From: Comamonas sp.
Lineage (GTDB): Bacteria > Pseudomonadota > Gammaproteobacteria > Burkholderiales > Burkholderiaceae_C
Reading direction: 5' to 3'
DNA: 64,000 nucleotides
NCBI GenBank assembly: GCA_031277805.1
Contig: JAITLR010000017.1
Location: 1-64,000 of the forward strand
Positions 1-9,028 of this stretch are shown piece by piece. How positions within the stretch are numbered: the first letter of the stretch is position 1; every line of letters begins with the position of its first letter. The position numbers were made by a program, and so were the translations under genes. The notes beneath the pieces were generated by a model. It made no database searches. It was not told the origin of the DNA and worked only from the letters and a program-made list of their open reading frames with translations.

Positions 1-402
1 GAGGTGCAACACGAGTGGTTTGTGATTGACGCCACCGATAAGGTGCTCGGACGTGTCGCCAGCGAAGTGGCACTCCGTCTGCGCGGCAAGCACAAGGCCA
101 TTTACACACCTCACGTTGATACCGGTGACTACATCGTCATCATCAATGCCTCCAAGCTCAAGGTCACTGGCACCAAGAACCTGGACAAGGTGTACTACCG
201 TCATTCCGGTTTCCCCGGCGGCATCACTGCCACCAACTTCCGCGACCTGCAGGCTAAGTTCCCTGGCCGCGCTCTGGAAAAGGCCGTCAAGGGCATGCTG
301 CCCAAGGGTCCCCTGGGCTACGCCATGATCAAGAAGCTGAAGGTGTACGGCGGTGCCGAGCACCCCCATACCGCACAGCAGCCCAAGGCTCTGGAAATTT
401 AA
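1..402 (+). CDS. rplM: 50S ribosomal protein L13 (5' end outside window)
   Basis: Large-subunit ribosomal protein L13, an early assembly protein that binds 23S rRNA. The frame is open from base 1 (E-V-Q-H-E-W-F...), and the family is about 142 residues long, so roughly the first 8-10 codons lie left of the window. The GTG at base 4 is an internal valine, not the start. Conserved L13 stretches are visible: [16 protein letters not shown] near the N-terminus, [10 protein letters not shown] in the middle and GMLPKGPLG near the C-terminus. The rpsI Shine-Dalgarno sequence (AAGGAG) overlaps the stop codon, and rpsI starts 10 bases later, which is the usual L13-S9 operon. Confidence 0.97.
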   Translation, partial: EVQHEWFVIDATDKVLGRVASEVALRLRGKHKAIYTPHVDTGDYIVIINASKLKVTGTKNLDKVYYRHSGFPGGITATNFRDLQAKFPGRALEKAVKGMLPKGPLGYAMIKKLKVYGGAEHPHTAQQPKALEI

Positions 403-412
403 GGAGACCTAG

Positions 413-805
413 ATGATTGGTGATTGGAATAACGGCACCGGCCGTCGCAAGTCCAGCGTCGCTCGTGTGTTCCTGAAGAAGGGCTCCGGCAAGATCACTG
501 TGAATGGCAAGGACATTCAGCAGTATTTCGGCCGCGAAACCTCCATCATGATCGCGAAGCAACCTCTGGTGCTGACCAACAACGTGGAAACATTCGACGT
601 GCAAGTGAACGTGCACGGCGGCGGCGAATCCGGCCAGGCCGGTGCAGTTCGCCACGGTGTTACCCGTGCCCTGATCGACTATGACGCAGCGCTGAAGCCT
701 GTCCTGAGCCAAGCCGGCTTTGTGACTCGCGATGCTCGTGAAGTCGAGCGTAAGAAGGTTGGTCTGCGTGGTGCCCGTCGCGCCAAGCAGTTCTCGAAGC
801 GTTAA
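413..805 (+). CDS. rpsI: 30S ribosomal protein S9
   Basis: Small-subunit ribosomal protein S9 (130 residues, normal length), whose basic C-terminal tail contacts the P-site tRNA in the ribosome. The N-terminal [14 protein letters not shown] and the C-terminal end [11 protein letters not shown] are diagnostic. The ATG at 413 follows AAGGAG overlapping the rplM stop at a spacing of about 6 bases. It is the last gene of the rplM-rpsI operon; a two-hairpin terminator region follows. Confidence 0.98.
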   Translation: MIGDWNNGTGRRKSSVARVFLKKGSGKITVNGKDIQQYFGRETSIMIAKQPLVLTNNVETFDVQVNVHGGGESGQAGAVRHGVTRALIDYDAALKPVLSQAGFVTRDAREVERKKVGLRGARRAKQFSKR

Positions 806-821
806 TTCGTTTCCCAGCCTC

Positions 822-893
822 AAAGGCCTTCCGGATTCCCGGAAGCCTTTGCGCGAAAACCGCCCCGAACGCAAGTTCCGGGCGGTTTTTTCA
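822..893 (+). terminator. Double-hairpin terminator after rplM-rpsI
   Basis: Two consecutive stem-loops. The first (822-850) pairs AAAGGC/GCCTTT and TTCCGG/CCGGAA with one bulged base. The second (857-891) pairs AAAACCGCCC with GGGCGGTTTT plus GAAC/GTTC around a GCAA tetraloop, with one C-C mismatch, and ends in a run of T. The second has the form of an intrinsic terminator. Confidence 0.85.
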
Positions 894-1133
894 TTGTAGG
901 GCCGCCCCAAGATGAAAACGCCGGGGCCGCCCAGGCCCTCTTGGAAGGGCAGCGGCTACACGAAGTGGGCAAGCGTGGGGTGCCTTTTTCATGCCCGCAG
1001 CTTTCGCGGCATGCGCCTGCATTGCCGGCCTTGAGCAATGCCCCCACTTGCTCTGGCGACAAAGAAATACGGTCTGAATTCCCGAGCCCCTTGCTGTACC
1101 ATTTCGGGCAATCAAGAACCACGGAGTACTGCC

Positions 1134-1499
1134 ATGAGCGCCGTTGCTGAAACCACGACCACTGAAATGCCTTCCCCCATCGTCTTCACCGACAGCGCTG
1201 CTGCCAAGGTGGCTGATCTGATCGCCGAAGAAGGCAATCCTGATCTGAAACTGCGCGTGTTCGTGCAAGGTGGTGGCTGCTCGGGTTTCCAGTACGGTTT
1301 CACCTTCGATGAAATCACCAACGACGACGACACCACGATGACCAAGAACGGTGTGTCTCTGCTGATCGATTCCATGAGCTATCAGTATCTGCTGGGGGCC
1401 GAGATCGACTACAAGGAAGACCTGCAAGGCGCTCAATTCGTGATCAAGAACCCCAACGCCACAACCACCTGCGGCTGCGGCTCCAGCTTCTCGGTCTGA
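1134..1499 (+). CDS. erpA: Iron-sulfur cluster insertion protein ErpA (A-type carrier)
   Basis: A-type Fe-S carrier of 121 residues that delivers [4Fe-4S]/[2Fe-2S] clusters to apo-enzymes in the cytoplasm. The three conserved cysteines are present: one in the [13 protein letters not shown] stretch (about residue 49) and two in the C-terminal TTCGCGSSF. The frame is open upstream to 1038, but the ATG at 1134 gives the normal family N-terminus ([20 protein letters not shown]) and has GGAG about 7 bases upstream. It is a single-gene unit with its own terminator. A xanthine dehydrogenase carrying 2Fe-2S clusters lies 2 kb downstream, but there is no operon link. Confidence 0.96.
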   Translation: MSAVAETTTTEMPSPIVFTDSAAAKVADLIAEEGNPDLKLRVFVQGGGCSGFQYGFTFDEITNDDDTTMTKNGVSLLIDSMSYQYLLGAEIDYKEDLQGAQFVIKNPNATTTCGCGSSFSV

Positions 1500-1553
1500 A
1501 CCTTATGCCTGTTTGCACGCCAGCCGCCAAGGTCTGGTGTGTGCACTCCATTT

Positions 1554-1586
1554 AAGCCGCTGCCTGTCAGCGGCTTTTTTGTTTTT
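1554..1586 (+). terminator. Intrinsic terminator after erpA
   Basis: Perfect 9-bp stem AAGCCGCTG / CAGCGGCTT (1554-1562, 1568-1576) around CCTGT, followed by TTTTGTTTTT. Strong intrinsic terminator separating erpA from the MFS gene. Confidence 0.93.
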
Positions 1587-1612
1587 GCAACTGGACCCTC
1601 CTGGAGTTGCCC

Positions 1613-3037
1613 ATGGGTGAAACGCCCGTCATGCACAGTAGTGCACCCCATAAAGAGAGATTGCTGTGGCTGGTGGCCATCGGTTTTTTCATGCAGTCGC
1701 TGGACGCGACCATTCTCAACACGGCCTTGCCTGCCATGGCGCGAGAGCTGGGCGAGAGCCCGATGAAGATGCAATCCGTCATCGTGGCTTATGCGCTGAC
1801 CACCGCCATGCTGATCCCTGCCACGGGCTGGGTGGCTGACCGCTTCGGTACGCGGCGCGTCTATGGCTGGGCAATCGGCCTGTTTGTGCTGGGCTCGGTG
1901 CTGTGCGCGCTCTCGCCCAGCTTGCCGTTTCTGATCGCCGCGCGCGTGGTGCAGGGTGTGGGCGGTGCCATGATGCTGCCCGTGGGGCGGCTGGCCGTGC
2001 TGCGCACCTATCCGCGTGGCGAGTTCATCCGGGCCATGAGCTTTATCGCCATTCCGGGCCAGGTCGGGCCGCTGCTGGGGCCCACCTTGGGCGGCTGGAT
2101 GGTCGAGTACGCGAGCTGGCACTGGATCTTCTGGATCAACGTGCCAGTGGGCCTGATCGGCCTGTGGGCCACCTGGCGCTGGTTTCCGCGCAATGCACCG
2201 ATTGTGGTGCGCAGCTTTGACGGCGCGGGCTATGCCATGCTGGCGTTTGGCATGGTGTCCATCTCCGTGGCGCTTGATGGCCTCTCGGGAATGGGGTTGG
2301 GCATGGCCTTGGTGGCGGTGCTCATGGTGTTTGGCCTAGCCAGTCTGGCCAGCTACTGGATGCATGCGCTGCGCGTGGATGAGCCGCTGTTTGCACCGGC
2401 GCTGTTCAAGGTGCGTTCGCTGCGTGTGGGACTGCTGGGCAATCTGTTTGCCCGCTTTGGCAGTGGTGCAGCACCGTTTCTGATTCCGCTGTTGTTGCAA
2501 ATAGGGTTGCAGATGTCGCCCATGAGCGCGGGCATGATGATGCTGGCGACTGTCATTGGCAGCATGTTGGTCAAACGCATCGCCGTGCGCACCGTACAGC
2601 GCTTTGGCTACAAGCGGGTGTTGCAGGTCAACTCCGTCATGCTGGCACTGATGCTGGCCTCGTTTGGCCTGGTCACGCCCGGTATGCCGATCTGGTTGCT
2701 GCTGGTGCAGATGTTCATCTTCGGGGGCTTCAACTCCATGCAGTTCTCGGCCATGAACTCGGTCACGCTCAAGGACATGGAGGGTGAATTTGCCAGCAGC
2801 GGCAACAGCCTGCTGTCCATGGTGCAGATGCTGGCCATGAGTATGGGCGTGGCGCTGGCGGGCGCTTTGCTCACGGGCTTCAGTGATATGTGGCCCGGGC
2901 AGGCTGATGAGCGCATGCTGGCCATTCGTGCAACATTTGTGACCGTGGCCCTGATGACGCTGGCGGCGACATTGGTATTCAGCCAGCTCGACAGCGACGA
3001 GCCGGTGCGCCCGGCTCCCGATGGTGGGGATGCTTGA
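1613..3037 (+). CDS. MFS multidrug exporter, DHA2/EmrB-QacA type (MdtD-like)
   Basis: Predicted 14-helix major facilitator of the proton-driven drug efflux type (474 residues), inner membrane. The first helix carries the D-A-T-I-L-N-T-A-L-P motif typical of DHA2 transporters. The loop motif GWVADRFGTRR (motif A) follows helix 2, and the motif-C-like GPLLGPTLGGW region is present. The ATG at 1613 has GGAG (1603-1606) 6 bases upstream; an in-frame TTG at 1607 and an ATG at 1631 are alternatives. No periplasmic adaptor (EmrA) or TetR/MarR regulator is adjacent, so the substrate is open. It could equally be annotated MdtD/SmvA-like. Confidence 0.88.
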   Translation: MGETPVMHSSAPHKERLLWLVAIGFFMQSLDATILNTALPAMARELGESPMKMQSVIVAYALTTAMLIPATGWVADRFGTRRVYGWAIGLFVLGSVLCALSPSLPFLIAARVVQGVGGAMMLPVGRLAVLRTYPRGEFIRAMSFIAIPGQVGPLLGPTLGGWMVEYASWHWIFWINVPVGLIGLWATWRWFPRNAPIVVRSFDGAGYAMLAFGMVSISVALDGLSGMGLGMALVAVLMVFGLASLASYWMHALRVDEPLFAPALFKVRSLRVGLLGNLFARFGSGAAPFLIPLLLQIGLQMSPMSAGMMMLATVIGSMLVKRIAVRTVQRFGYKRVLQVNSVMLALMLASFGLVTPGMPIWLLLVQMFIFGGFNSMQFSAMNSVTLKDMEGEFASSGNSLLSMVQMLAMSMGVALAGALLTGFSDMWPGQADERMLAIRATFVTVALMTLAATLVFSQLDSDEPVRPAPDGGDA

Positions 3038-3040
3038 AAT

Positions 3041-3125
3041 TGATAGCTGCTAGCGCTGTATCAGTAATGGTTTCATGGAAAATACACTCGTATTTTCATG
3101 AATGACCGGCGCTGGCAGCTATCAA
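3041..3125 (+). repeat. ~85-bp interspersed repeat, copy A (intergenic)
   Basis: Left end TGATAGCTGCTAGCGC and right end GCGCTGGCAGCTATCA form an inverted repeat matching at 15 of 16 positions. The centre contains GGTTTCATG, and an inner palindromic stretch lies around TGGAAAATACACTCGTATTTTCA. It starts 3 bases after the MFS stop codon and belongs to the family listed at 15772, 31102, 38377, 44309 and 51749. Confidence 0.85.
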
Positions 3126-3366
3126 TATTGAGAATCGATCTTCCGCCTGGCACAGGGAGATGACTCGGTATTTACCCGAGGGGTAGGGTGTTTTCTCCGG
3201 GTTCTCCCTTGATTTTGGTCACGGATATATGCAGCGCTACATAGCCGCTATGAGTGCTGTCATATGAGAAGCTGTAACGGCACGCTTAGTCTTGCCATAT
3301 TGACAAATGCCGTGCGTGGAATACATCTTGCATGCAGGCATTCCTTCTCATTTCAGTCCCACGATC
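3126..3366. other. Intergenic region upstream of xdhA
   Basis: Non-coding stretch between repeat A and the xanthine dehydrogenase operon, presumably holding the xdhAB promoter. It contains a short inverted element CTCGGTATTTACCCGAG (about 3155-3171) and alternating GCTACATAGCCGCTATGAG (about 3235). No clear -35/-10 pair or recognised operator was identified. An upstream in-frame ATG at 3307 could extend xdhA by 20 codons. Confidence 0.4.
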
Positions 3367-4983
3367 ATGAGCAATAGCCATAACACACAACCCATACGCT
3401 TCTTCCATCGCGGAGAGGTGGTCGAGGTGCAAGGACCGCACCCCACCCGTTCCGTGCTGCAGTGGCTGCGCGAGGACGCACACTGCACCGGCACCAAGGA
3501 AGGTTGCAACGAAGGCGACTGTGGCGCCTGCACCGTGGTGATCGGTGAGCTGGCCGAACCCGGAGCACCGGACGCAGTGAACGGCCTGCGCCTGCAGACT
3601 GTCAACGCCTGTATCCAGTTCCTGCCCAGCCTGCAAGGCAAGGCGCTGTTCACCGTGGAAGACCTGAAGAGTCAGTGCCAGGGCAAGGCCGGCGGCGCCT
3701 GCGGCCATGGCCATGCGCACGGCCACAGCCAGGCCAATGACAAGGCATTGCACCCCGTACAGCAGGCTCTGGTGGACTGCCATGGCTCGCAGTGCGGTTT
3801 CTGCACGCCAGGCTTTGTGATGTCGCTGTGGTCGGCCTATGAGCACCATCAGCAGCAGGGCTCCGTACCCACGCGCCAGCAGTTGGCCGATGAGCTTTCG
3901 GGAAATCTGTGCCGCTGCACGGGCTATCGTCCCATCCTGGACGCGGGCCAGCGCATGTTCGACCTGCCTTCCGTGCGGCTGGACGCCGCACCCGTGGTGG
4001 CCGCGCTGCAAGGCTTGCAGGAGCAGCAAAAGGGCGTTGACTCGTTCGATTACGCGGCGACGCAAAACGCTCGCACCGATCATTTCCACGCGCCGCGCAC
4101 GCTGGACGCGCTGGCCGCCATCTGCGAAGCCAAGCCCAAGGCGCGCATCGTTGCCGGCTCCACCGACGTGGGCCTGTGGGTCAACAAGATGTTCCGCGAC
4201 CTGGGCGACATGATCTATGTGGGCGATGTGGCCGAGATGAAGCGTGTCGAGGAGCGTCCCGATGCCGAAGGCGGCGAGCTTTACATCGGTGCCGGCGCTT
4301 CGCTGGAGGCAGCCTGGGGCGCGCTGGTCCAGCGTTTCCCCAGCCTGACCGACGTGTGGCTGCGCTTTGCCTCCATGCCCATCCGACACGCGGGAACCAT
4401 GGGTGGCAATGTGGCCAACGGTTCGCCCATCGGTGACTCGCCTCCGGTGCTGATGTCGCTGGATGCGCAGATCGAGCTGCGCAAGGGCGCGCGCGTGCGC
4501 CGCATGCCGCTACAAGAGTTCTATCTGGACTACATGAAGAATCAGCTGGAGCCTGGCGAGTTTGTGCAAGGCCTGGCGATTCCGCTGCATGTGGCGAGCC
4601 GCCAGGTGCGGGCCTACAAGATCAGCAAGCGTTTCGACTGCGACATCTCGGCACTGTGCGCGGGCTTTTCCATCGAGCTGGACGGAGAGGTGGTCAAGAC
4701 CGTGCGCCTGGCCTTCGGCGGCATGGCCGCCACGGTCAAGCGCAGCGCCAAGGCGGAGGCCGCCTTGCTCGGCAAGCCCTGGAGCCAGGACAACGTGAAC
4801 GCCGCCAAGGCTGCACTGGCCGAGGATTTCAAGCCTATGTCCGATATGCGCGCCAGCGCCGACTACCGCCTGCAGGTGGCGCAGAACCTGATCCAGCGCC
4901 TGTGGCTGGAAACCCGTGCCCAGCAGCCGGTCTCGATTGCCGAGACCAGCGTCTGGAGCGTCATGCCGCATGCCGTGGTCTGA
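3367..4983 (+). CDS. xdhA: Xanthine dehydrogenase small subunit (2Fe-2S and FAD)
   Basis: Electron-transfer subunit of xanthine dehydrogenase, which oxidises hypoxanthine and xanthine to urate in the cytoplasm. Domain order: plant-type 2Fe-2S ferredoxin with GCNEGDCGAC (about residues 46-55), a second 2Fe-2S helical domain with QCGFCTPGF and LCRCTGY (about 142-186), FAD-binding domain (about 235-410) with GSTDVG and AGTMGGNVANGSPIGD, and a C-terminal CO_deh_flavoprotein domain. The start at 3367 (MSNSHNTQPIRFF) fits the family; an ATG at 3307 is in frame but gives an unusual leader, and neither has a good Shine-Dalgarno. Odd feature: a His-rich insertion GACGHGHAHGHSQAN (about 110-125) between the two Fe-S domains. 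xdhB follows after 17 bases. Confidence 0.95.
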   Translation: MSNSHNTQPIRFFHRGEVVEVQGPHPTRSVLQWLREDAHCTGTKEGCNEGDCGACTVVIGELAEPGAPDAVNGLRLQTVNACIQFLPSLQGKALFTVEDLKSQCQGKAGGACGHGHAHGHSQANDKALHPVQQALVDCHGSQCGFCTPGFVMSLWSAYEHHQQQGSVPTRQQLADELSGNLCRCTGYRPILDAGQRMFDLPSVRLDAAPVVAALQGLQEQQKGVDSFDYAATQNARTDHFHAPRTLDALAAICEAKPKARIVAGSTDVGLWVNKMFRDLGDMIYVGDVAEMKRVEERPDAEGGELYIGAGASLEAAWGALVQRFPSLTDVWLRFASMPIRHAGTMGGNVANGSPIGDSPPVLMSLDAQIELRKGARVRRMPLQEFYLDYMKNQLEPGEFVQGLAIPLHVASRQVRAYKISKRFDCDISALCAGFSIELDGEVVKTVRLAFGGMAATVKRSAKAEAALLGKPWSQDNVNAAKAALAEDFKPMSDMRASADYRLQVAQNLIQRLWLETRAQQPVSIAETSVWSVMPHAVV

Positions 4984-5000
4984 GACTGTAGGAGCCTGAA

Positions 5001-7439
5001 ATGAACAACCTCCGCGAACCTATTGCTCCCGCCGTCGAAGCACAGTCGGCTGAAGCCTTTGCCCATTACCTGAAGAACACGGCCTCCCGCATCGATGTGA
5101 AGACCGAAGCTCATGCCCTGCAGAGCGGTGCCCGCGTAGGCATCAGCCGTGCCCATGAATCGGCGCACCTGCATGTGGCCGGCGAGGCCGCCTATATCGA
5201 CGACCTGCCCGAACTCGATGGCACGCTGCACTGCGCGCTGGGCCTGTCGCCCATCGCCCACGGCCGCCTGATGGCGCTGGCATTGGAGTCCGTGCGCGCC
5301 ATGCCTGATGTGGTGGACGTGATCACGGGGGCCGACATTCCCGGCGTCAACGACTGCGGCTCCATCATCCACGACGATCCCATCCTGTGCGATGGAGAGA
5401 TCCGCTACGTGGGCCAGCCCCTGTTTGCCGTGATTGCCCGCAACCGCGACGCCGCGCGCCGTGCGGCTGCCCTGGCCAAGAGCGTGGCCACAATCACCGA
5501 AGCCGCGCCTGTGCTGACGCCGCAGAAGGCGCACGAGCTGGGGCAGTACGTGCTGCCCCCCATGCACCTGGAGCGCAGCACCAACGAAGGTGGCGCACGT
5601 GCGGCCATCGACAAGGCGCCGCACCGACTCAAGAGCACCTTCGATCTGGGCGGCCAGGAGCAGTTCTATCTGGAAGGCCAGATCAGCTACGCCATTCCCA
5701 AGGAAGATGGTGCGGTGCATGTGCACTGCTCCACCCAGCACCCCAGCGAAATGCAGCATCTGGTGGCCCATGCCCTGGGCGTGCATTCGCATATGGTGCA
5801 TGTGGAATGCCGCCGCATGGGCGGTGGCTTTGGCGGCAAGGAGTCGCAGTCGGCCCTGTTTGCCTGCGTGGCTTCCGTGGCCGCCATACGCCTGCGCCGT
5901 CCCGTGAAGCTGCGCCTGGACCGTGACGACGATTTCATGATCACGGGCCGTCGCCACTGCTTCTGGTTTGAATACGAAGTGGGTTACGACGACGACGGCC
6001 GCATCCTGGGTGCGGAGATTTCCATGGTCTCGCGTGCCGGCCATTCGGCCGACCTGTCGGCGCCGGTGATGACGCGTGCGCTGTGCCATTTCGACAATGC
6101 CTATTGGCTGCCCGATGTGTCCATGCATGGCTACTGCGGCAAGACCAACACGCAGAGCAATACGGCCTTCCGCGGCTTCGGCGGTCCCCAGGGCGCGATT
6201 GCCATTGAAAACATCATCGAAACGATTGCACGTAGTCTGGGCCGCGATGCGCTCGATGTGCGCCGCGTGAACTTCTACGGCACGGACGCCAACAACGTCA
6301 CCCCCTACAGGCAGACGGTGGTGGACAATGTGATCCACGATCTCGTCGGTCAACTGGAGGCCAGCAGCGACTACCGTGCACGCCGCGAGGCCGTGAATGC
6401 CTTCAATGCACAGAGCACCGTGCTCAAGCGCGGGCTGGCTCTCACACCCATCAAGTTCGGCATCAGCTTCAACGTCAAGCATTTCAACCAGGCCGGCGCG
6501 CTGGTGCATATCTACACCGATGGCTCCATGCTGGTGAACCATGGCGGCACCGAAATGGGTCAGGGCCTGAACACCAAGGTGGCTCAGGTGGTGGCTCACG
6601 AACTGGGCGTGAGTTTCGGGCGCGTGCGTGCCACGGCCACCGATACCACCAAGGTGGCGAATACCTCGGCCACGGCTGCCTCCACGGGCGCCGACCTCAA
6701 CGGCAAGGCGGCGCAGGATGCGGCACGCCAGATTCGCGAGCGTCTGGCGGTGTGCGCTGCCAACCGCTACGGTGGCAAGGCCGAAGACGTGCGTTTCGGC
6801 AATGACCTGGTGCAGGTCAATGGCCAGTCCATCCCCTTCGAGAAGCTGGTCGGCGAAGCCTATCTCGACCGCGTGCAGCTCTGGTCCGACGGCTTCTATG
6901 CCACGCCCGGCCTGTCCTGGGACAAGGACAAGATGCAGGGCCGTCCGTTCTATTACTTTGCTTATGGTGCAGCCGTGAGCGAGGTGGTGATCGATACGCT
7001 GACTGGCGAGTGGAAGCTGCTGCGCGCCGATGTGCTGCACGATGCTGGCAAATCGCTGAATCCGGCTGTGGATATTGGTCAGGTCGAGGGAGCCTTCATC
7101 CAGGGCATGGGCTGGTTGACCACCGAGGAACTGGTCTGGCATCCGCAAAGCGGCAAGCTCACCACCCACGCACCCAGCACCTACAAGATCCCCACGGCCA
7201 ACGATTGCCCGCCCGTGTTCAACGTACAACTGTTCGAAGGCCAGAACTTTGAGGACTCCATCCACCGCAGCAAGGCTGTGGGTGAACCCCCGCTGCTGTT
7301 GCCGTTCTCGGTGTTCTTTGCCATTCGCGATGCGGTGGCATCCGTGGGTAGCTCAAGCTGCAATCCGCCGCTGCGTGCGCCAGCGACGCCCGAGGCAATC
7401 TTGCGTGCCGTAGAAGCCGTGCAGGCTGGCCAGGCCTGA
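5001..7439 (+). CDS. xdhB: Xanthine dehydrogenase molybdopterin-binding large subunit
   Basis: Catalytic molybdenum-cofactor subunit (812 residues) of xanthine dehydrogenase, partner of the XdhA encoded just upstream. Typical molybdoflavoenzyme motifs are visible: GGGFGGKE (about residue 274), TAFRGFGGPQG (about 390), HGGTEMGQGLNTK (about 515) and the C-terminal KAVGEPPLLL, which carries the catalytic glutamate of the family. GGAG precedes the ATG at 5001. The usual third gene xdhC (Moco sulfuration/insertion chaperone) is not downstream; a purine permease takes that place, so XdhC must be encoded elsewhere. Confidence 0.96.
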   Translation: MNNLREPIAPAVEAQSAEAFAHYLKNTASRIDVKTEAHALQSGARVGISRAHESAHLHVAGEAAYIDDLPELDGTLHCALGLSPIAHGRLMALALESVRAMPDVVDVITGADIPGVNDCGSIIHDDPILCDGEIRYVGQPLFAVIARNRDAARRAAALAKSVATITEAAPVLTPQKAHELGQYVLPPMHLERSTNEGGARAAIDKAPHRLKSTFDLGGQEQFYLEGQISYAIPKEDGAVHVHCSTQHPSEMQHLVAHALGVHSHMVHVECRRMGGGFGGKESQSALFACVASVAAIRLRRPVKLRLDRDDDFMITGRRHCFWFEYEVGYDDDGRILGAEISMVSRAGHSADLSAPVMTRALCHFDNAYWLPDVSMHGYCGKTNTQSNTAFRGFGGPQGAIAIENIIETIARSLGRDALDVRRVNFYGTDANNVTPYRQTVVDNVIHDLVGQLEASSDYRARREAVNAFNAQSTVLKRGLALTPIKFGISFNVKHFNQAGALVHIYTDGSMLVNHGGTEMGQGLNTKVAQVVAHELGVSFGRVRATATDTTKVANTSATAASTGADLNGKAAQDAARQIRERLAVCAANRYGGKAEDVRFGNDLVQVNGQSIPFEKLVGEAYLDRVQLWSDGFYATPGLSWDKDKMQGRPFYYFAYGAAVSEVVIDTLTGEWKLLRADVLHDAGKSLNPAVDIGQVEGAFIQGMGWLTTEELVWHPQSGKLTTHAPSTYKIPTANDCPPVFNVQLFEGQNFEDSIHRSKAVGEPPLLLPFSVFFAIRDAVASVGSSSCNPPLRAPATPEAILRAVEAVQAGQA

Positions 7440-7613
7440 GCTTCCAGCGTTCTTCTCATTCATATTCCGCGCATCAGTGCGCGAACCGGAGTCCATGGCT
7501 GCCTTAGCTAAGTCGCCATGCCCTGTGCCGGGCCTATGGTCCGGCGCTCAACCCCTGGGCGCTTTCTCAACCGTTGCGCCCCCGCATGCGAAAACAACAC
7601 GGAGACAATTGCG

Positions 7614-8912
7614 ATGAACTGGACCGAACGGGTGTTCAAGCTCAATGAGCACGGCACCAATATAAAAACCGAGCTGATTGCCGGCTTGACAACCTTCCTG
7701 ACGATGGCCTACATCATCTTCGTCAATCCCTCGATTCTGGGGGATGCGGGGATGCCCAAGGGATCCGTTTTCGTGGCCACCTGCCTGATTGCGGCACTGG
7801 GCACGACCATCATGGCGCTGTACGCGAACTATCCGATCGCGCTGGCTCCGGGCATGGGTCTCAATGCCTACTTCGCCTACGGCGTGGTGCTGCACATGGG
7901 CTTCACCTGGCAGGCCGCATTGGGTGCCGTGTTTGTTTCCGGCTGTCTGTTCCTCATCGTGACGCTGTTTGGCTTGCGGGAGTTGATCATCAAGGGCATA
8001 CCGCAGTCCATACGGATTTCGATCACCGTGGGTATCGGCCTGTTCCTGGCACTGATCGCGCTCAAGAGCGCCGGCATCGTGGCCAAGTCGGACGCGACCT
8101 TCGTGACGCTGGGCGACCTGCACACGCCTCAGGTGGTGATGGCTTCGCTGGGCTTTTTGCTTATCGTGGTGCTGGATCGCCTCAAGGTTCCCGGTGCCAT
8201 CCTGATCGGCATTGTGTCGGTGACCATCGCTTCGTTCTTCTTCGGTGGCAATGAGTTCAAGGGCATTTTCTCGGCGCCTCCATCAATCGAGCCGACGTTC
8301 CTGCATCTGGACATCAAGGGGGCGCTGACGGGCGGTATCCTCAATGTGGTGCTGGTGTTCTTCCTGGTTGAACTGTTCGACGCCACCGGTACGCTGATGG
8401 GCGTGGCCAAGCGCGCCGGTCTGCTGGTGCCGGGCCGCATGGAGCGACTGAACAAGTCGCTGCTGGCCGACTCGGGCGCCATCTTTGCCGGTTCGCTGCT
8501 GGGTACATCGAGCACCACGGCCTACGTGGAAAGCGCTGCTGGCGTGCAAGCGGGTGGTCGTACCGGTCTGACGGCTCTGACTGTGGCCGTGCTGTTCCTG
8601 GGTTGCTTGTTCCTGGCGCCTCTGGCGGGTGTCGTGCCTGCCTACGCCACGGCTCCGGCGCTGTTCTTCGTGGCTTGCCTGATGCTCAGGGAGCTGACCG
8701 AGATCGAGTGGGATGAAACCACCGAGGCCGTACCTGCTGCGGTGACGGCACTGCTGATGCCCTTCACCTATTCGGTGGCCAACGGCCTGGCATTCGGTTT
8801 CATCACCTACGCCGTGCTCAAGCTGTTCACCGGCAAGAGCAAGGAAGTGCACTGGATGGTGTGGCTGATTGGTGGCGTGTTCCTCTTCAAGTTCATCTAC
8901 ATCGGCGGATAA
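7614..8912 (+). CDS. NCS2 purine permease, AzgA type (guanine/hypoxanthine)
   Basis: Predicted inner-membrane purine:proton symporter of 432 residues with about 12-14 membrane segments. The N-terminal signature KTELIAGLTTFLTMAYIIFVNPSIL and the APGMGLNAYFAY motif are typical of the AzgA branch (E. coli GhxP/GhxQ/AdeP relatives). The longer open frame begins at 7518, but the ATG at 7614 (MNWTERVFKLNEHGTNIKTE) is preceded by GGAG and matches the family start. Its position 174 bases after xdhB suggests it supplies hypoxanthine or xanthine to the dehydrogenase. Exact substrate is an inference. Confidence 0.93.
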   Translation: MNWTERVFKLNEHGTNIKTELIAGLTTFLTMAYIIFVNPSILGDAGMPKGSVFVATCLIAALGTTIMALYANYPIALAPGMGLNAYFAYGVVLHMGFTWQAALGAVFVSGCLFLIVTLFGLRELIIKGIPQSIRISITVGIGLFLALIALKSAGIVAKSDATFVTLGDLHTPQVVMASLGFLLIVVLDRLKVPGAILIGIVSVTIASFFFGGNEFKGIFSAPPSIEPTFLHLDIKGALTGGILNVVLVFFLVELFDATGTLMGVAKRAGLLVPGRMERLNKSLLADSGAIFAGSLLGTSSTTAYVESAAGVQAGGRTGLTALTVAVLFLGCLFLAPLAGVVPAYATAPALFFVACLMLRELTEIEWDETTEAVPAAVTALLMPFTYSVANGLAFGFITYAVLKLFTGKSKEVHWMVWLIGGVFLFKFIYIGG

Positions 8913-8970
8913 ACGAATAAAGAGGGAGTCCCGGGTCAACCCGGGCTGAGGAGAAGCGCGAAAAGCGCAG

Positions 8971-9006
8971 AAAGGGAGCGTGGCGACACGTTCCCTTTTC
9001 TTTTTC
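8971..9006 (+). terminator. Intrinsic terminator between convergent genes
   Basis: Stem AAAGGGAGCGTG / CACGTTCCCTTT (8971-8982, 8987-8998, one G-T pair) around a GCGA loop, followed by TTCTTTTT. It ends the xdhAB-permease unit; the convergent GGDEF-EAL gene stops 23 bases further on. Confidence 0.85.
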
Positions 9007-9028
9007 CGGCCCTGACGGTTCCGGCCGT

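Noticed and set aside
4863-7265. 800-codon open frame on the minus strand
   Set aside because: Antisense to xdhB, which has all molybdoflavoenzyme motifs; the translation is His/Gly/Ala-rich without family features.
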